A model generated the notes under the pieces. The model saw only the letters and a program-made list of their open reading frames with translations, ran no database searches and had not been told where the DNA came from. From Maioricimonas rarisocia (GTDB lineage: Bacteria > Planctomycetota > Planctomycetia > Planctomycetales > Planctomycetaceae), in the NCBI RefSeq assembly GCF_007747795.1, contig NZ_CP036275.1, positions 1 through 64,000 of the forward strand: a DNA stretch of 64,000 nucleotides, read 5' to 3'. Shown here one piece after another: positions 1-8,700 of the stretch. Both the position numbers and the translations under genes were made by a program. Every line of letters begins with the position of its first letter. Positions within the stretch are counted from its first letter, which is position 1.

Positions 1-1050
1 GTGTCCCGGATTACCGCCGAGAACGTCCTCCTGCGGCAGGATGGGCACGCTTTCCTCGTGCTGCGGGAGAATCTGTTTGCCTACACGGCGCTGATGCAAC
101 CGCCCGCAGACAACCCGGGATGCCATACGAATCCCGTCACAATCTGTGGTCCTCCAGGTGTTGGAAAGTCCCTGCTGGTTAAAAGTTACGTTCGCGACCG
201 CATCGACCAGCAACCGGGAATTCCGGTCGTCCATGTCTCTGGAGCCCAGTTCATCGCCGATCTGGCCGAAGCCGCTGCCGAGAACCGCATCCCTCAATGG
301 CAGCGGTCCCACCGGTCCGCAGGACTGTTCATCTGCGAAGATCTGCAGTCCCTGGCGACGCACGACGAAGCCCAGCAGCATCTGCAGGCCGCTATCGACG
401 AAGTCGATGCGACCGGCGGGCAGGTCGTCCTGACAGCGTTGCGGCTGCCGGGTGAGATCAACGGTCTGTCGGCAAAGCTGGTGAATCGGTGCCACGGCGG
501 CATCTGTGCCACGATTGACCTGCCCGGACCGGCCAGCCGCCGCAAGCTGCTCGACCATTTCCTTGCCGAACAGCAGCTCATCCTGCCGGAGGCACTGGTC
601 GATGAACTGACCCGCGAGATGGCCGTCGCGCCGCGGGAACTTCGAGCCATTGTGCAGGAGCTGGCAGTGGCTACCCGGGGACAACCGAACATCCCGGAAC
701 AGCTCGTACGGAACGTGGTGAATCAACGGAAGGAAGAGTACGGTGTCACACTTCCCGATGTGGCCAGGGCTGTGGCCAAGCGGTTTGGAGTCGGGCTTTC
801 GGCCCTGCGATCCGGCCGGCGACTTCGCTCGCTCGTCCTGCCCCGGCAAACAGCGATGCTGCTGGCCCGGGAGCTGACCGACGCCCGCTATGCCGAGATC
901 GGGGAGTACTTCGGCGGTCGGAATCACAGCACGGTCGTACATGCCTGCCAGCGTATCCGCGAGTTGCTGGAGACCACACCGGAGCTGGCCAGTTCCGTTG
1001 ACCAGGTGCGGACTCAACTCGTCTCGCGGCGGATCCCGGCGAAGTGTTGA
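1..1050 (+). CDS. dnaA: Chromosomal replication initiator DnaA, short form (AAA+ and DNA-binding domains only)
   Basis: DnaA binds and opens the chromosomal origin and helps load the replicative helicase. The 349-residue product has a Walker A motif (GPPGVGKS, residues 50-57), a Walker B-like ICED at 111-114, and the C-terminal helix-turn-helix domain with RQTAM (282-286) and the DnaA signature GGRNHSTV (305-312). Usual DnaA proteins are about 440-480 residues. What is missing is the N-terminal domain I and linker II, which normally contact DnaB and accessory factors. The frame begins with GTG at base 1, so a longer N-terminus upstream of the window cannot be excluded, though the AAA+ domain looks complete. 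The context (dnaN, DUF721, gyrB downstream) confirms the assignment. Confidence 0.93.
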   Translation: MSRITAENVLLRQDGHAFLVLRENLFAYTALMQPPADNPGCHTNPVTICGPPGVGKSLLVKSYVRDRIDQQPGIPVVHVSGAQFIADLAEAAAENRIPQWQRSHRSAGLFICEDLQSLATHDEAQQHLQAAIDEVDATGGQVVLTALRLPGEINGLSAKLVNRCHGGICATIDLPGPASRRKLLDHFLAEQQLILPEALVDELTREMAVAPRELRAIVQELAVATRGQPNIPEQLVRNVVNQRKEEYGVTLPDVARAVAKRFGVGLSALRSGRRLRSLVLPRQTAMLLARELTDARYAEIGEYFGGRNHSTVVHACQRIRELLETTPELASSVDQVRTQLVSRRIPAKC

Positions 1051-1364
1051 TGACATGTTGAGAGTGCGTGGCGCCTCCGACGCGCCAGCGAGGGGTTCGA
1101 AGCGAACGGACAGTGAGTGTTACCTCCCACGGCAGTTACCGACATCCCGCCAACAGAAAGCCACACGGATCCCACACGATATCGACAGGAATCCGGGGCG
1201 GGCGTCCATTTGCAAATGCAGACACCAGAAACATTTACGTGAGAGCAGCAGAGTATTCCACAATTCAGATGAGCCCCTGAATACTACTACTGCTAAACAA
1301 AATTCATTTAAGAAAACAGGACGGGGATGAATCCGTTCCCGTCAACAAAGCACGGAACCGCGTC
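1051..1364 (+). other. Intergenic region dnaA-dnaN, candidate oriC with DnaA-trio-like triplets
   Basis: This 314-bp gap has no convincing gene. It ends in an AT-rich stretch (about 1281-1317) unusual for this GC-rich sequence. Just before it lies TATTCCACA (1254-1262), 7 of 9 matches to the DnaA box TTATCCACA. Between box and AT-rich tract are triplets CTA CTA CTG CTA (1284-1295), resembling the DnaA-trio of the Bacillus subtilis unwinding element, which reads CTA-CTA-TTA on the same strand. Position between dnaA and dnaN is a known oriC location. Only one near-consensus box was found, so the call is an inference. Confidence 0.5.
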
Positions 1365-2480
1365 ATGAAGCTGGAATGTTCTCGCTCTCTGCTCGCTGCT
1401 GCATTTCAGACCGTCTCGGGAGTTGTTCCCACACGGACTCCCAATGAGATTCTCAAGAATGTGAAGCTCACGGTGGCAGACGGGACCGCCACTCTCGTGG
1501 GAACCGACCAGGAAGTCGGCGTCCGGTACGAGATCCCTGAGGTGGTCACCAGCTCGATGGGTGAAGTCCTGCTGCCGACGCAGCGGGTCTCGGCCATCCT
1601 GCGGGAAGTGCAGGATGACATGCTCACCTTCGAGGTGACCGAAGACGCATTGTGGATCCGGGCCGGACAGAGCGAGTTCCGGCTGTCGATCGAAGATCCC
1701 GGCGAATTCCCCGACGTGCCCACCTTCACCGACGAGGATTTCTTCGTCGTCACCGGCGGCAACTTCAAGAAGGGGATCCAGCGGACGCTCTTCGCCACCG
1801 ACGTCGAAAGCACCCGCTACGCCCTTGGCGGCGTGCTCCTCGAACTGGCCGGCGAGACCATGACCATGGCGGCCACCGACAGTCGCCGTCTGGCGGTCTG
1901 CTCCTCCAGCTGTTCCACACAGGGAAACATCGAGCAGGATGAAACACGGCAGGTCGTTCCCTCCAAGGCGATGTCGCTGATCGAACGCAGCATTCACGAC
2001 TCGGAGGCGGAGATTCGCGTCGCGGTCCATGCGAACGACGTGCTGGTCTCCAGCGGCAACACAACGATCTATGCACGACTCGTCGAAGGCCGGTTCCCCC
2101 GCTATCAGGACGTCGTGCCGAACGAGTTCGACATCACCATCGAACTTGTCGTCGCTCCGTTCCTGGCGGCTGTGCGGCAGGCGATGATCGTCACCAACGA
2201 GGAAAGCCGGGGCGTCGATTTCGCGTTCGGCAACGGCACGCTCACGCTCAACAGTTCGGCCAACGACGTGGGGACCTCGAAGATCCAGCTTCCCATCAGC
2301 TACGAGGGGGACGAGCTGGTGATCACGTTCGATCCGCGGTTCGTCGCCGAGTTCCTGCGGGTCCTCGACGGGGCCGATTCGGTCACGCTGAACCTGATCG
2401 ACGCCAACAGTGCGGCCGTCTTCAAGGCGGACGAAAGCTACACCTACGTCGTCATGCCGCTGTCCCGCGAAGAGCGGTAG
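1365..2480 (+). CDS. dnaN: DNA polymerase III subunit beta (sliding clamp)
   Basis: The beta clamp is a ring-shaped dimer that tethers DNA polymerase III to DNA and serves as a docking platform for repair and replication factors. The 371-residue product has the usual length (about 366-375) and the three-domain clamp pattern: an N-terminal region starting MKLECSRSLL, central motifs around RYALGGVLLE and SRRLAV, and the C-terminal ending YVVMPLSREER, close to the standard VVMPMR(L) tail. It starts at ATG 1365 without a clear Shine-Dalgarno sequence. It follows dnaA and the candidate origin and precedes dciA by 8 bp, so dnaN and dciA are probably one transcript. Confidence 0.97.
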   Translation: MKLECSRSLLAAAFQTVSGVVPTRTPNEILKNVKLTVADGTATLVGTDQEVGVRYEIPEVVTSSMGEVLLPTQRVSAILREVQDDMLTFEVTEDALWIRAGQSEFRLSIEDPGEFPDVPTFTDEDFFVVTGGNFKKGIQRTLFATDVESTRYALGGVLLELAGETMTMAATDSRRLAVCSSSCSTQGNIEQDETRQVVPSKAMSLIERSIHDSEAEIRVAVHANDVLVSSGNTTIYARLVEGRFPRYQDVVPNEFDITIELVVAPFLAAVRQAMIVTNEESRGVDFAFGNGTLTLNSSANDVGTSKIQLPISYEGDELVITFDPRFVAEFLRVLDGADSVTLNLIDANSAAVFKADESYTYVVMPLSREER

Positions 2481-2488
2481 TCACTGGC

Positions 2489-2902
2489 GTGAGAGCCGAC
2501 TGGCAGACTGACCGGCGCGGGCCGACCGCGTCGCCGTCCGGAACAGGATCGAGGATCGTGGAACGTTCAGGGAGGAAGACAACATCGGACGGATCATCCT
2601 CCAGGCCGCAGGCCCTGGGAGATGTCCTCTCACAACTCTTCGCCGCACGGGGCTATGGCCGTGTTCGCGGAGACCGGCATCTGCACGACGCCTGGGCGGA
2701 TGTCGCTGGCGAGCAGATCCGGAAGCAGACAAAAGTGATGGCCCTGCGGAATGGCGTTCTGCAGGTGGCGGTTTCCAACTCGGCCCTCCTCAGCGAACTG
2801 GTCGCCTTCCACAAGGCGGAGCTGGTCGACCGGTTCCGCACCGACCATCCCGAATGCAAAGTCCGCGACCTGAAGTTCCGACTGCGGGGCGACCTGAAGT
2901 AG
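2489..2902 (+). CDS. dciA: DUF721 protein, DciA-like helicase operator
   Basis: DciA (DUF721) is the ancestral bacterial helicase operator that interacts with DnaB during replication initiation. The 137-residue product has a low-complexity N-terminus (residues 1-38) and then the DUF721 core: a segment with LGDVLSQLFAARGYG, the W-ADVAG-EI-like block DAWADVAGEQIRKQT, and a small K-homology-like part with LRNGVLQVAVSNSALLSEL. It starts with GTG 2489, 8 bp after dnaN; a second GTG at 2558 would remove 23 poorly conserved residues. The order dnaA-dnaN-dciA-gyrB resembles the actinobacterial locus, but recF, usually between dnaN and dciA there, is absent here. Confidence 0.85.
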   Translation: MRADWQTDRRGPTASPSGTGSRIVERSGRKTTSDGSSSRPQALGDVLSQLFAARGYGRVRGDRHLHDAWADVAGEQIRKQTKVMALRNGVLQVAVSNSALLSELVAFHKAELVDRFRTDHPECKVRDLKFRLRGDLK

Positions 2903-3025
2903 CTCATTCAACAACGCAACCTGACGAGCAGACAGACGGCGTCGCAACGGACGGGCAGGAGGCCCGATCCCCTCGGCCAGGCGGCCGGAGACTGCGACGA
3001 TTTCCATCCAACTGGAGCAGATGAG

Positions 3026-5626
3026 TTGAGTAACGAGACACCCAATCAGCCGGATTCCGGTTACAGCGAAGCACAGATCCGTGCCCTGGAAGGAATCGAA
3101 GGGATCCGGCTGCGGCCCGACATGTACATCGGCGGAACCGATCTGCACGGCCTGCATCACCTGGTCTACGAGCTCGTTGCCAACAGTGTCGACGAGGCGG
3201 TCAACGGCTACGCCACCACCATCTCGGTCACCATCCATGGTGACGGCAGCTGCACCGTTGTCGACGACGGCCGCGGCATTCCCGTCGGTCCCATGCCCGA
3301 CATGGAGAACCGCTCGGCCCTCGAGGTCGTCTTCACCGAGATCCATGCCGGGGGCAAGTTCGATCGCAAGAGTGGATACACCGTTGGTACCGGCGGACTG
3401 CACGGTGTGGGTATCACCGCGGTGAATGCCTGCAGCGAATGGCTCGAAGCCGAAGTGCGCCGCCAGGGACACGTCTGGACGATCGAGTTCCGCGAAGGGG
3501 TTGTCGAGACGCCGCTCAAGAAGGGAGGCGCGACTGACCAGACTGGTACGAAGATCACCTTCAAGCCGGACGGCACGATCTTTCAGACAACCAGCTTCTC
3601 ATACGACGGCCTGCACAAGACCCTGCAGGATGCCGCCTTCCTGAATGCCGGTCTGCGGATCCGCATCTCGGACGAACGGACCGGCCAGTCCGACGAGTTC
3701 CACTACGAGGACGGCCTGGTCGCATTCGTCCAGCACCTCAACCGGACCGAGACCGCAATCTTTCCTACGGTCGTGCATGTTATCGGCGAGCATACCGGTG
3801 ATACCGGACCGGTCGGTGTCGACGTCGCCCTGCAGTACAACGACGGGTTCTCCGAAAACATCCGGTGTTACTGCAACGGCATCTACAACAGCGAAGGTGG
3901 TACGCACCTCAGCGGGTTCCGCAGTGCCCTGACCCGCGTGCTGAACAACTACGGCCGCAAGGAAAACATCTTCAAGGACATTCAGCCCCAGGGGGAAGAC
4001 TTCCGCGAAGGTCTGGCCGCCATCATCACGGTGCGGCATCCCGATCCGAAGTTCGAAGCCCAGACGAAGATCAAGCTGGTCAACTCCGACGTGGCCGGCA
4101 TCGTCGAGTCGGTGGTTGCCGAAGGCCTCGCCAAGTTCCTCGAAGAGAACCCTTCGGTTGCCAAAGCGATCCTGAACAAGGGTCTGCGTGCAGCCGAAGC
4201 CCGCGAAGCGGCGCGCAAGGCCCGCGACCTGGCCCGCGACAAGTCGAAGGTGACCAGTGGCGGATTGCCGGAGAAGCTCCGTGATTGCCGCAACCACGAC
4301 CTGAATCTCTCCGAGCTGTACCTGGTGGAAGGGGACTCGGCCGGTGGATCGGCCGATACCGGACGGGACTCGGCGACGCAGGCGATCCTGCCGCTGCGGG
4401 GGAAAATCCTCAACGTCGAGAAAGCCCAGCTCGTCAAGGTTCTGGCCAATACCGAAGTGGCGGCCATCTTCAAGGCGATCGGTATCTCTCCGATGGCCGA
4501 AGAGCAGGACATCGCCAAGCGGCGTTACGGCAAGATCATTCTGATGACCGATGCCGACGTCGACGGTTCACACATCCGTACGCTGCTGCTGACGTTCATC
4601 TTCCGGCACATGCGCGAACTGGTGAAGCAGGGCTGCGTCTACGTGGCCCAGCCGCCGCTGTACCGCGTGCTCTCCAAGACCCGCAAGAACCAGTCCCCCC
4701 GCTACGTGCAGACGCAGGAAGAGATGATGGCCGAGCTGCTCGAGCTGGGCCTGGGGGGTGCCTCGCTGCTGATCAAGCCGCGTGCCAACCTTCTTGCCGA
4801 ACGGCTGGAACAGACCTCGGAACCGGCGACCGAAGCCCGGGAACTCTCCGGCGAGGACCTCCGCAAACTGGCCGAGCGGATGTTCGCCATGGAAGAACCG
4901 CTCGAGGCGCTCGAACGCCGCGGCATCTCCCTCAGGCGGCTGGCGATCGATCACGCTTCTCCCAAGGGGATGCTGCCCCGGTACCGGGTGCTGCTCGGTT
5001 CCGACGAACACTGGTTCCCGAACAAGTCGGCGATGGAAGAGTTCCTCGACTCCGAGCAGGAGAAGATGGGCCGCGAACTCAAGACGGCCGACGAGGAGAT
5101 GCGACAGACGGCAGGTGAGAGTGGATCAACCGACGCCGAAGCCGCAGGCAAGCAGGAGTCGTCTGAGGGAGAGGCCACGGAGGAAGTGGCCACGCTCTCG
5201 ATGATCGACCTGCACGAGGTGCGTACGATCAACGAGGGACTGCGGGCCCTCGAGGCCGACTTCAATCTCAACCTGAACGATCTGCTTCCGGCACCGCCCG
5301 TCAACGCCGAGCCGGTCTACCCGTACGAGATTATCGGCCACGACTCGCCGTACCGCCTCGAAAGTCTGCGTGACCTGGTTCCGAAGCTGCGTGAGATCGG
5401 CGGACGGGGCCTCTCCTACACCCGCTTCAAGGGTCTGGGCGAAATGAACCCGAACGAGCTGTTCGAGACGGCGATGGACCCGGAGAACCGCGTTCTCAAG
5501 CAGGTGACGCTCGAAGATGCCGCCGCGGCCGAAGAGATCTTCCGCGTGCTGATGGGAGATCACGTCGAGCCCCGTCGGGAGTTCATCGAGAAGCACGCTC
5601 TGGACGTGAAGGACCTCGACATCTGA
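3026..5626 (+). CDS. gyrB: DNA gyrase subunit B
   Basis: GyrB supplies the ATPase and TOPRIM domains of DNA gyrase, which introduces negative supercoils. The 866-residue product has the GHKL ATPase domain (RPDMYIGG, VDDGRGIPVG, GGLHGVGITAVNA), the transducer, and the TOPRIM domain with LVEGDSAGGSA, LPLRGKILNVEKA and the metal-binding MTDADVDGSHI. A long insert between TOPRIM and the C-terminal GLGEMNP block, including an acidic Glu/Ser-rich stretch, makes it longer than the 804 residues of E. coli GyrB; such inserts occur in Gram-negative-type GyrB. The start is TTG 3026, preceded by GGAG at 3014-3017; an ATG five bases earlier is out of frame and stops at once. GyrA is not in the window. ParE cannot be strictly excluded but the neighbours favour gyrB. 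Confidence 0.94.
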   Translation: MSNETPNQPDSGYSEAQIRALEGIEGIRLRPDMYIGGTDLHGLHHLVYELVANSVDEAVNGYATTISVTIHGDGSCTVVDDGRGIPVGPMPDMENRSALEVVFTEIHAGGKFDRKSGYTVGTGGLHGVGITAVNACSEWLEAEVRRQGHVWTIEFREGVVETPLKKGGATDQTGTKITFKPDGTIFQTTSFSYDGLHKTLQDAAFLNAGLRIRISDERTGQSDEFHYEDGLVAFVQHLNRTETAIFPTVVHVIGEHTGDTGPVGVDVALQYNDGFSENIRCYCNGIYNSEGGTHLSGFRSALTRVLNNYGRKENIFKDIQPQGEDFREGLAAIITVRHPDPKFEAQTKIKLVNSDVAGIVESVVAEGLAKFLEENPSVAKAILNKGLRAAEAREAARKARDLARDKSKVTSGGLPEKLRDCRNHDLNLSELYLVEGDSAGGSADTGRDSATQAILPLRGKILNVEKAQLVKVLANTEVAAIFKAIGISPMAEEQDIAKRRYGKIILMTDADVDGSHIRTLLLTFIFRHMRELVKQGCVYVAQPPLYRVLSKTRKNQSPRYVQTQEEMMAELLELGLGGASLLIKPRANLLAERLEQTSEPATEARELSGEDLRKLAERMFAMEEPLEALERRGISLRRLAIDHASPKGMLPRYRVLLGSDEHWFPNKSAMEEFLDSEQEKMGRELKTADEEMRQTAGESGSTDAEAAGKQESSEGEATEEVATLSMIDLHEVRTINEGLRALEADFNLNLNDLLPAPPVNAEPVYPYEIIGHDSPYRLESLRDLVPKLREIGGRGLSYTRFKGLGEMNPNELFETAMDPENRVLKQVTLEDAAAAEEIFRVLMGDHVEPRREFIEKHALDVKDLDI

Positions 5627-5784
5627 TCCGACCGGCAGAACCGTGAGGCAGGCGTTGCGGGGCGTGCGCGAAACGTGGCACAATTCCCTTGCGGACCGCC
5701 CCCTCGCCTCACGGAGAACGCTCTGTGCCCGCTCGGCTGCGATATCAACGTGGATGCCCGCTGAACCCATCTTCTGCAGTGTGC

Positions 5785-8700
5785 ATGCGCGGCTTTGCGT
5801 TCAGCGCGGTCGTCATCTCGATTGCCTGTCTGCTGCCGGGCCTGCGGCCGGCTCGCGCCGAAGAGATCGACCAGTTCGCCCCGTTGCGGACGTCCTTCGA
5901 CTCAGGCGTCCTGCCGCTGCTCAGGCAGTTCTGCGTCGACTGCCATTCGACTGCCGATCGGGAAGGCGAGCTCGATCTGGAACGAGTCGGGACGTTTGCT
6001 GACGTCCGTCGCGATCCGGCCGCCTGGCAGAAGGTCCGCCGGATGCTGCGTGACGGTGAGATGCCGCCCGCAGACAGCCCGCAGCTCTCCCGTGAGCAGA
6101 TGCGGCAACTGACCGAATGGGTCAGTCGCTATCTCGACACCGAGGCCCGCGCCCGGGCGGGTGATCCGGGGCCGGTGGTCCTGCGGCGACTCAACAACTC
6201 CGAGTACACCTGGACGATCCGCGACCTGACCGGCGTGAAGTCGCTCGATCCGGCCCGCCAGTTCCCGACGGACGGTGCTGCTGGAGAAGGATTCACCAAC
6301 ACCGGCCAGGCGCTGGCCATGTCGCCGGCCCTCGTGCAGAAGTATCTCGATGCTGCCAGGGAGATCGCCGGCCACGCCGTTCTCCTGCCGGACGGATTTC
6401 GCTTCTCTCCGTCGAGCACCCGTCGCGACTGGGCGGACGAAATCCTTGCAGAGATACGTTCGATCTATACCCGTCACACAAAAAGCGCACAGCTCGCGGG
6501 CGTCCGATTCTACAGTCAGCAGGAAATCGAGAAGGCCCGCAAGGTGATGGCGGAAGACGGTCGCGTCGACCTGGTGCCGTACTTCGCGGCATTGGTCGAG
6601 CACCGGGAGTCGATCGAGGCGGGAAGGTTCTCCGCCGAAACGGTTGCAAAGGAGCGTCACCTCAACCCGAAGTACCTGGGAATTCTGGCAGCGACTCTCA
6701 CGTCGGACGATGTCACTCCCCTGCTCCGTTCACTGCAGAATCAGTGGCGAGCAGCCGGGCCTGAGGAGGCTTCCGCACTGGCCGAAGCCGTACGCGCCTG
6801 GCAGGATCGGCTCTGGAGGTTCCAGCCAGTGGGTCATCTGGGACTCGTGCAGCCATGGCAGGTGCCGTCGGTTCCTCTCGAAGAGCAGCGACACCTGCGG
6901 CTGCCGCTATCTGTCGCTCCAGGAGCAGATGCCGCAACGATCTTTCTGATTGCCAGCCCCGCCGGCGACGGTGCGGAGGGAGACCTGGTGGCATGGCAGA
7001 ATGCCCGCATCGAGTTCGGTGCCGGTAAGCCGGTCATCCCGCTGCGGGACCTTCGTGCACTCTCGATCGCGATGGATCAGGTCCGCTTCGACACCTTCTC
7101 GCGGCTGTCGGAGTACCTCGCGGTCGCCTGGCACCTGAAGGACCAGGACCAGTTGGATGTCGAGGCAGTGGCTTCCGAGCGCAGGCTGCGCCCCGACGTA
7201 CTGAGGTCGTTGCTTGTCTACCTCGGTATCGCTGCTGGCGACGACGTGCAGATCAGCGAATACCTGCAGCAGCCGCTCAACAGTGTCGGTGGATACAGCT
7301 TCGTTCGCGGCTGGGGGCAGCCGGGGCTGGATGCTCTTTCGGTTGTTGCCAACTCGTCCGATCAGGCGGTCGCCATTCCGGGAGACATGCAGCCCCATCA
7401 GGTGGCCGTGCATCCCCGTCCCGAACGATGGGTGGCGACTGGATGGAAGAGCCCGGTTGACGGCACCGTCCGCGTCTCGGCTCGCGTGCGACACGCCCAT
7501 GCGGCGTGTGGAAACGGCGTAAGCTGGAAGGTCGAACTGCGACGCAGCGCGACGCGGCGCGTTCTCGCCGCAGGCAACGTCGACCGCGTTCGCACTGCCG
7601 ACATTCCTCCGGTGGACGGAGTGCAGGTCCGCAAGGGGGACCTGATCTCACTGATCATCGGACCTCGCGACGGCAGCCATGTCTGTGACCTGACCGAGAT
7701 CGACCTGACGATTGTCAGTGAGTCCGACGATGCGCGACTCTGGTCGCTCTCGACAGACTGTGCCGACAGCATCGACGCGGGCAATCCGCATCCGGACCGG
7801 TACGGTCACCGCGATACGTGGCACTTCTATCACGGTCGCATTGACGGCGAAGCAACGCCTGGCATCATTCCGGCTGACTCTCTGCTCGGACGGTGGCTCG
7901 ACGCAAACGATGCTGCCGCTGCCAGCGAAATTGCGGAACAGCTGCAACGCCAGTTGCTCGGCCAGGCGAGCGGAGACGTTTCCGATGCGGACCATCGGCT
8001 CGCTGCGGAGCTCCGTTCGCTGCAGGGGCCATTGTTCGGCCGTATCGACTTGACCAGGCTGGCGGAGACCGTCTCCCGAGAGGAATTGACAACTTCGACT
8101 TTCGGAATCGATCCGGAACGGTTCGGACGACATCCGGACGGTTCGGCGGCCCCGGAAGATGCTCTGATCGTTCATGCCCCGGAGGTGATCGATGTCCGCG
8201 TTCCGGCCAGTCTCTGTGAGGGTGCGGAGCTTGTCGTGACCGGTACTCTCGCCGGCCCGGCTTCCGGCGAAGGGAGCGTCCAGCTGGCGATCGCGCAGCG
8301 TTCCCCGCGAGCAGCCGGACTGGCGGACCTGCTTCCGGGAGTACCGGTCACCGCACGAGCCGGAACGACTGCCGAAGAGCGTGTCCGCACAGCCTTCAAC
8401 GACTTCCGTGCCATCTTTCCCGCAGCGATGTGCCATGCGCGCGTGGTGCCGATCGACGAAGTCGTCACGCTGGTGCTCTATCACCGCGAAGACGAACACC
8501 TGGCCCGGTTGATGCTGAGTGAGGCCGAACAGGCCCGTCTCGATCGGCTATGGGGCGAGTTGTTTTACGTGAGCCAGGACGCGTTTCGCCTGGAGACGGC
8601 CCTGGAGCAGATCCTCGAGTTCGCCACGCAGGATGCGGACCCGCGCAAGTTCGATCCCGTTCTGCAGCCGATCGCCGAACGTGCCGAGGCCTTCCGTCGC

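Noticed and set aside
890-1330. A 146-residue frame across the dnaA end and the dnaA-dnaN gap
   Set aside because: It overlaps dnaA in another frame and continues through the AT-rich candidate origin; composition is not protein-like.
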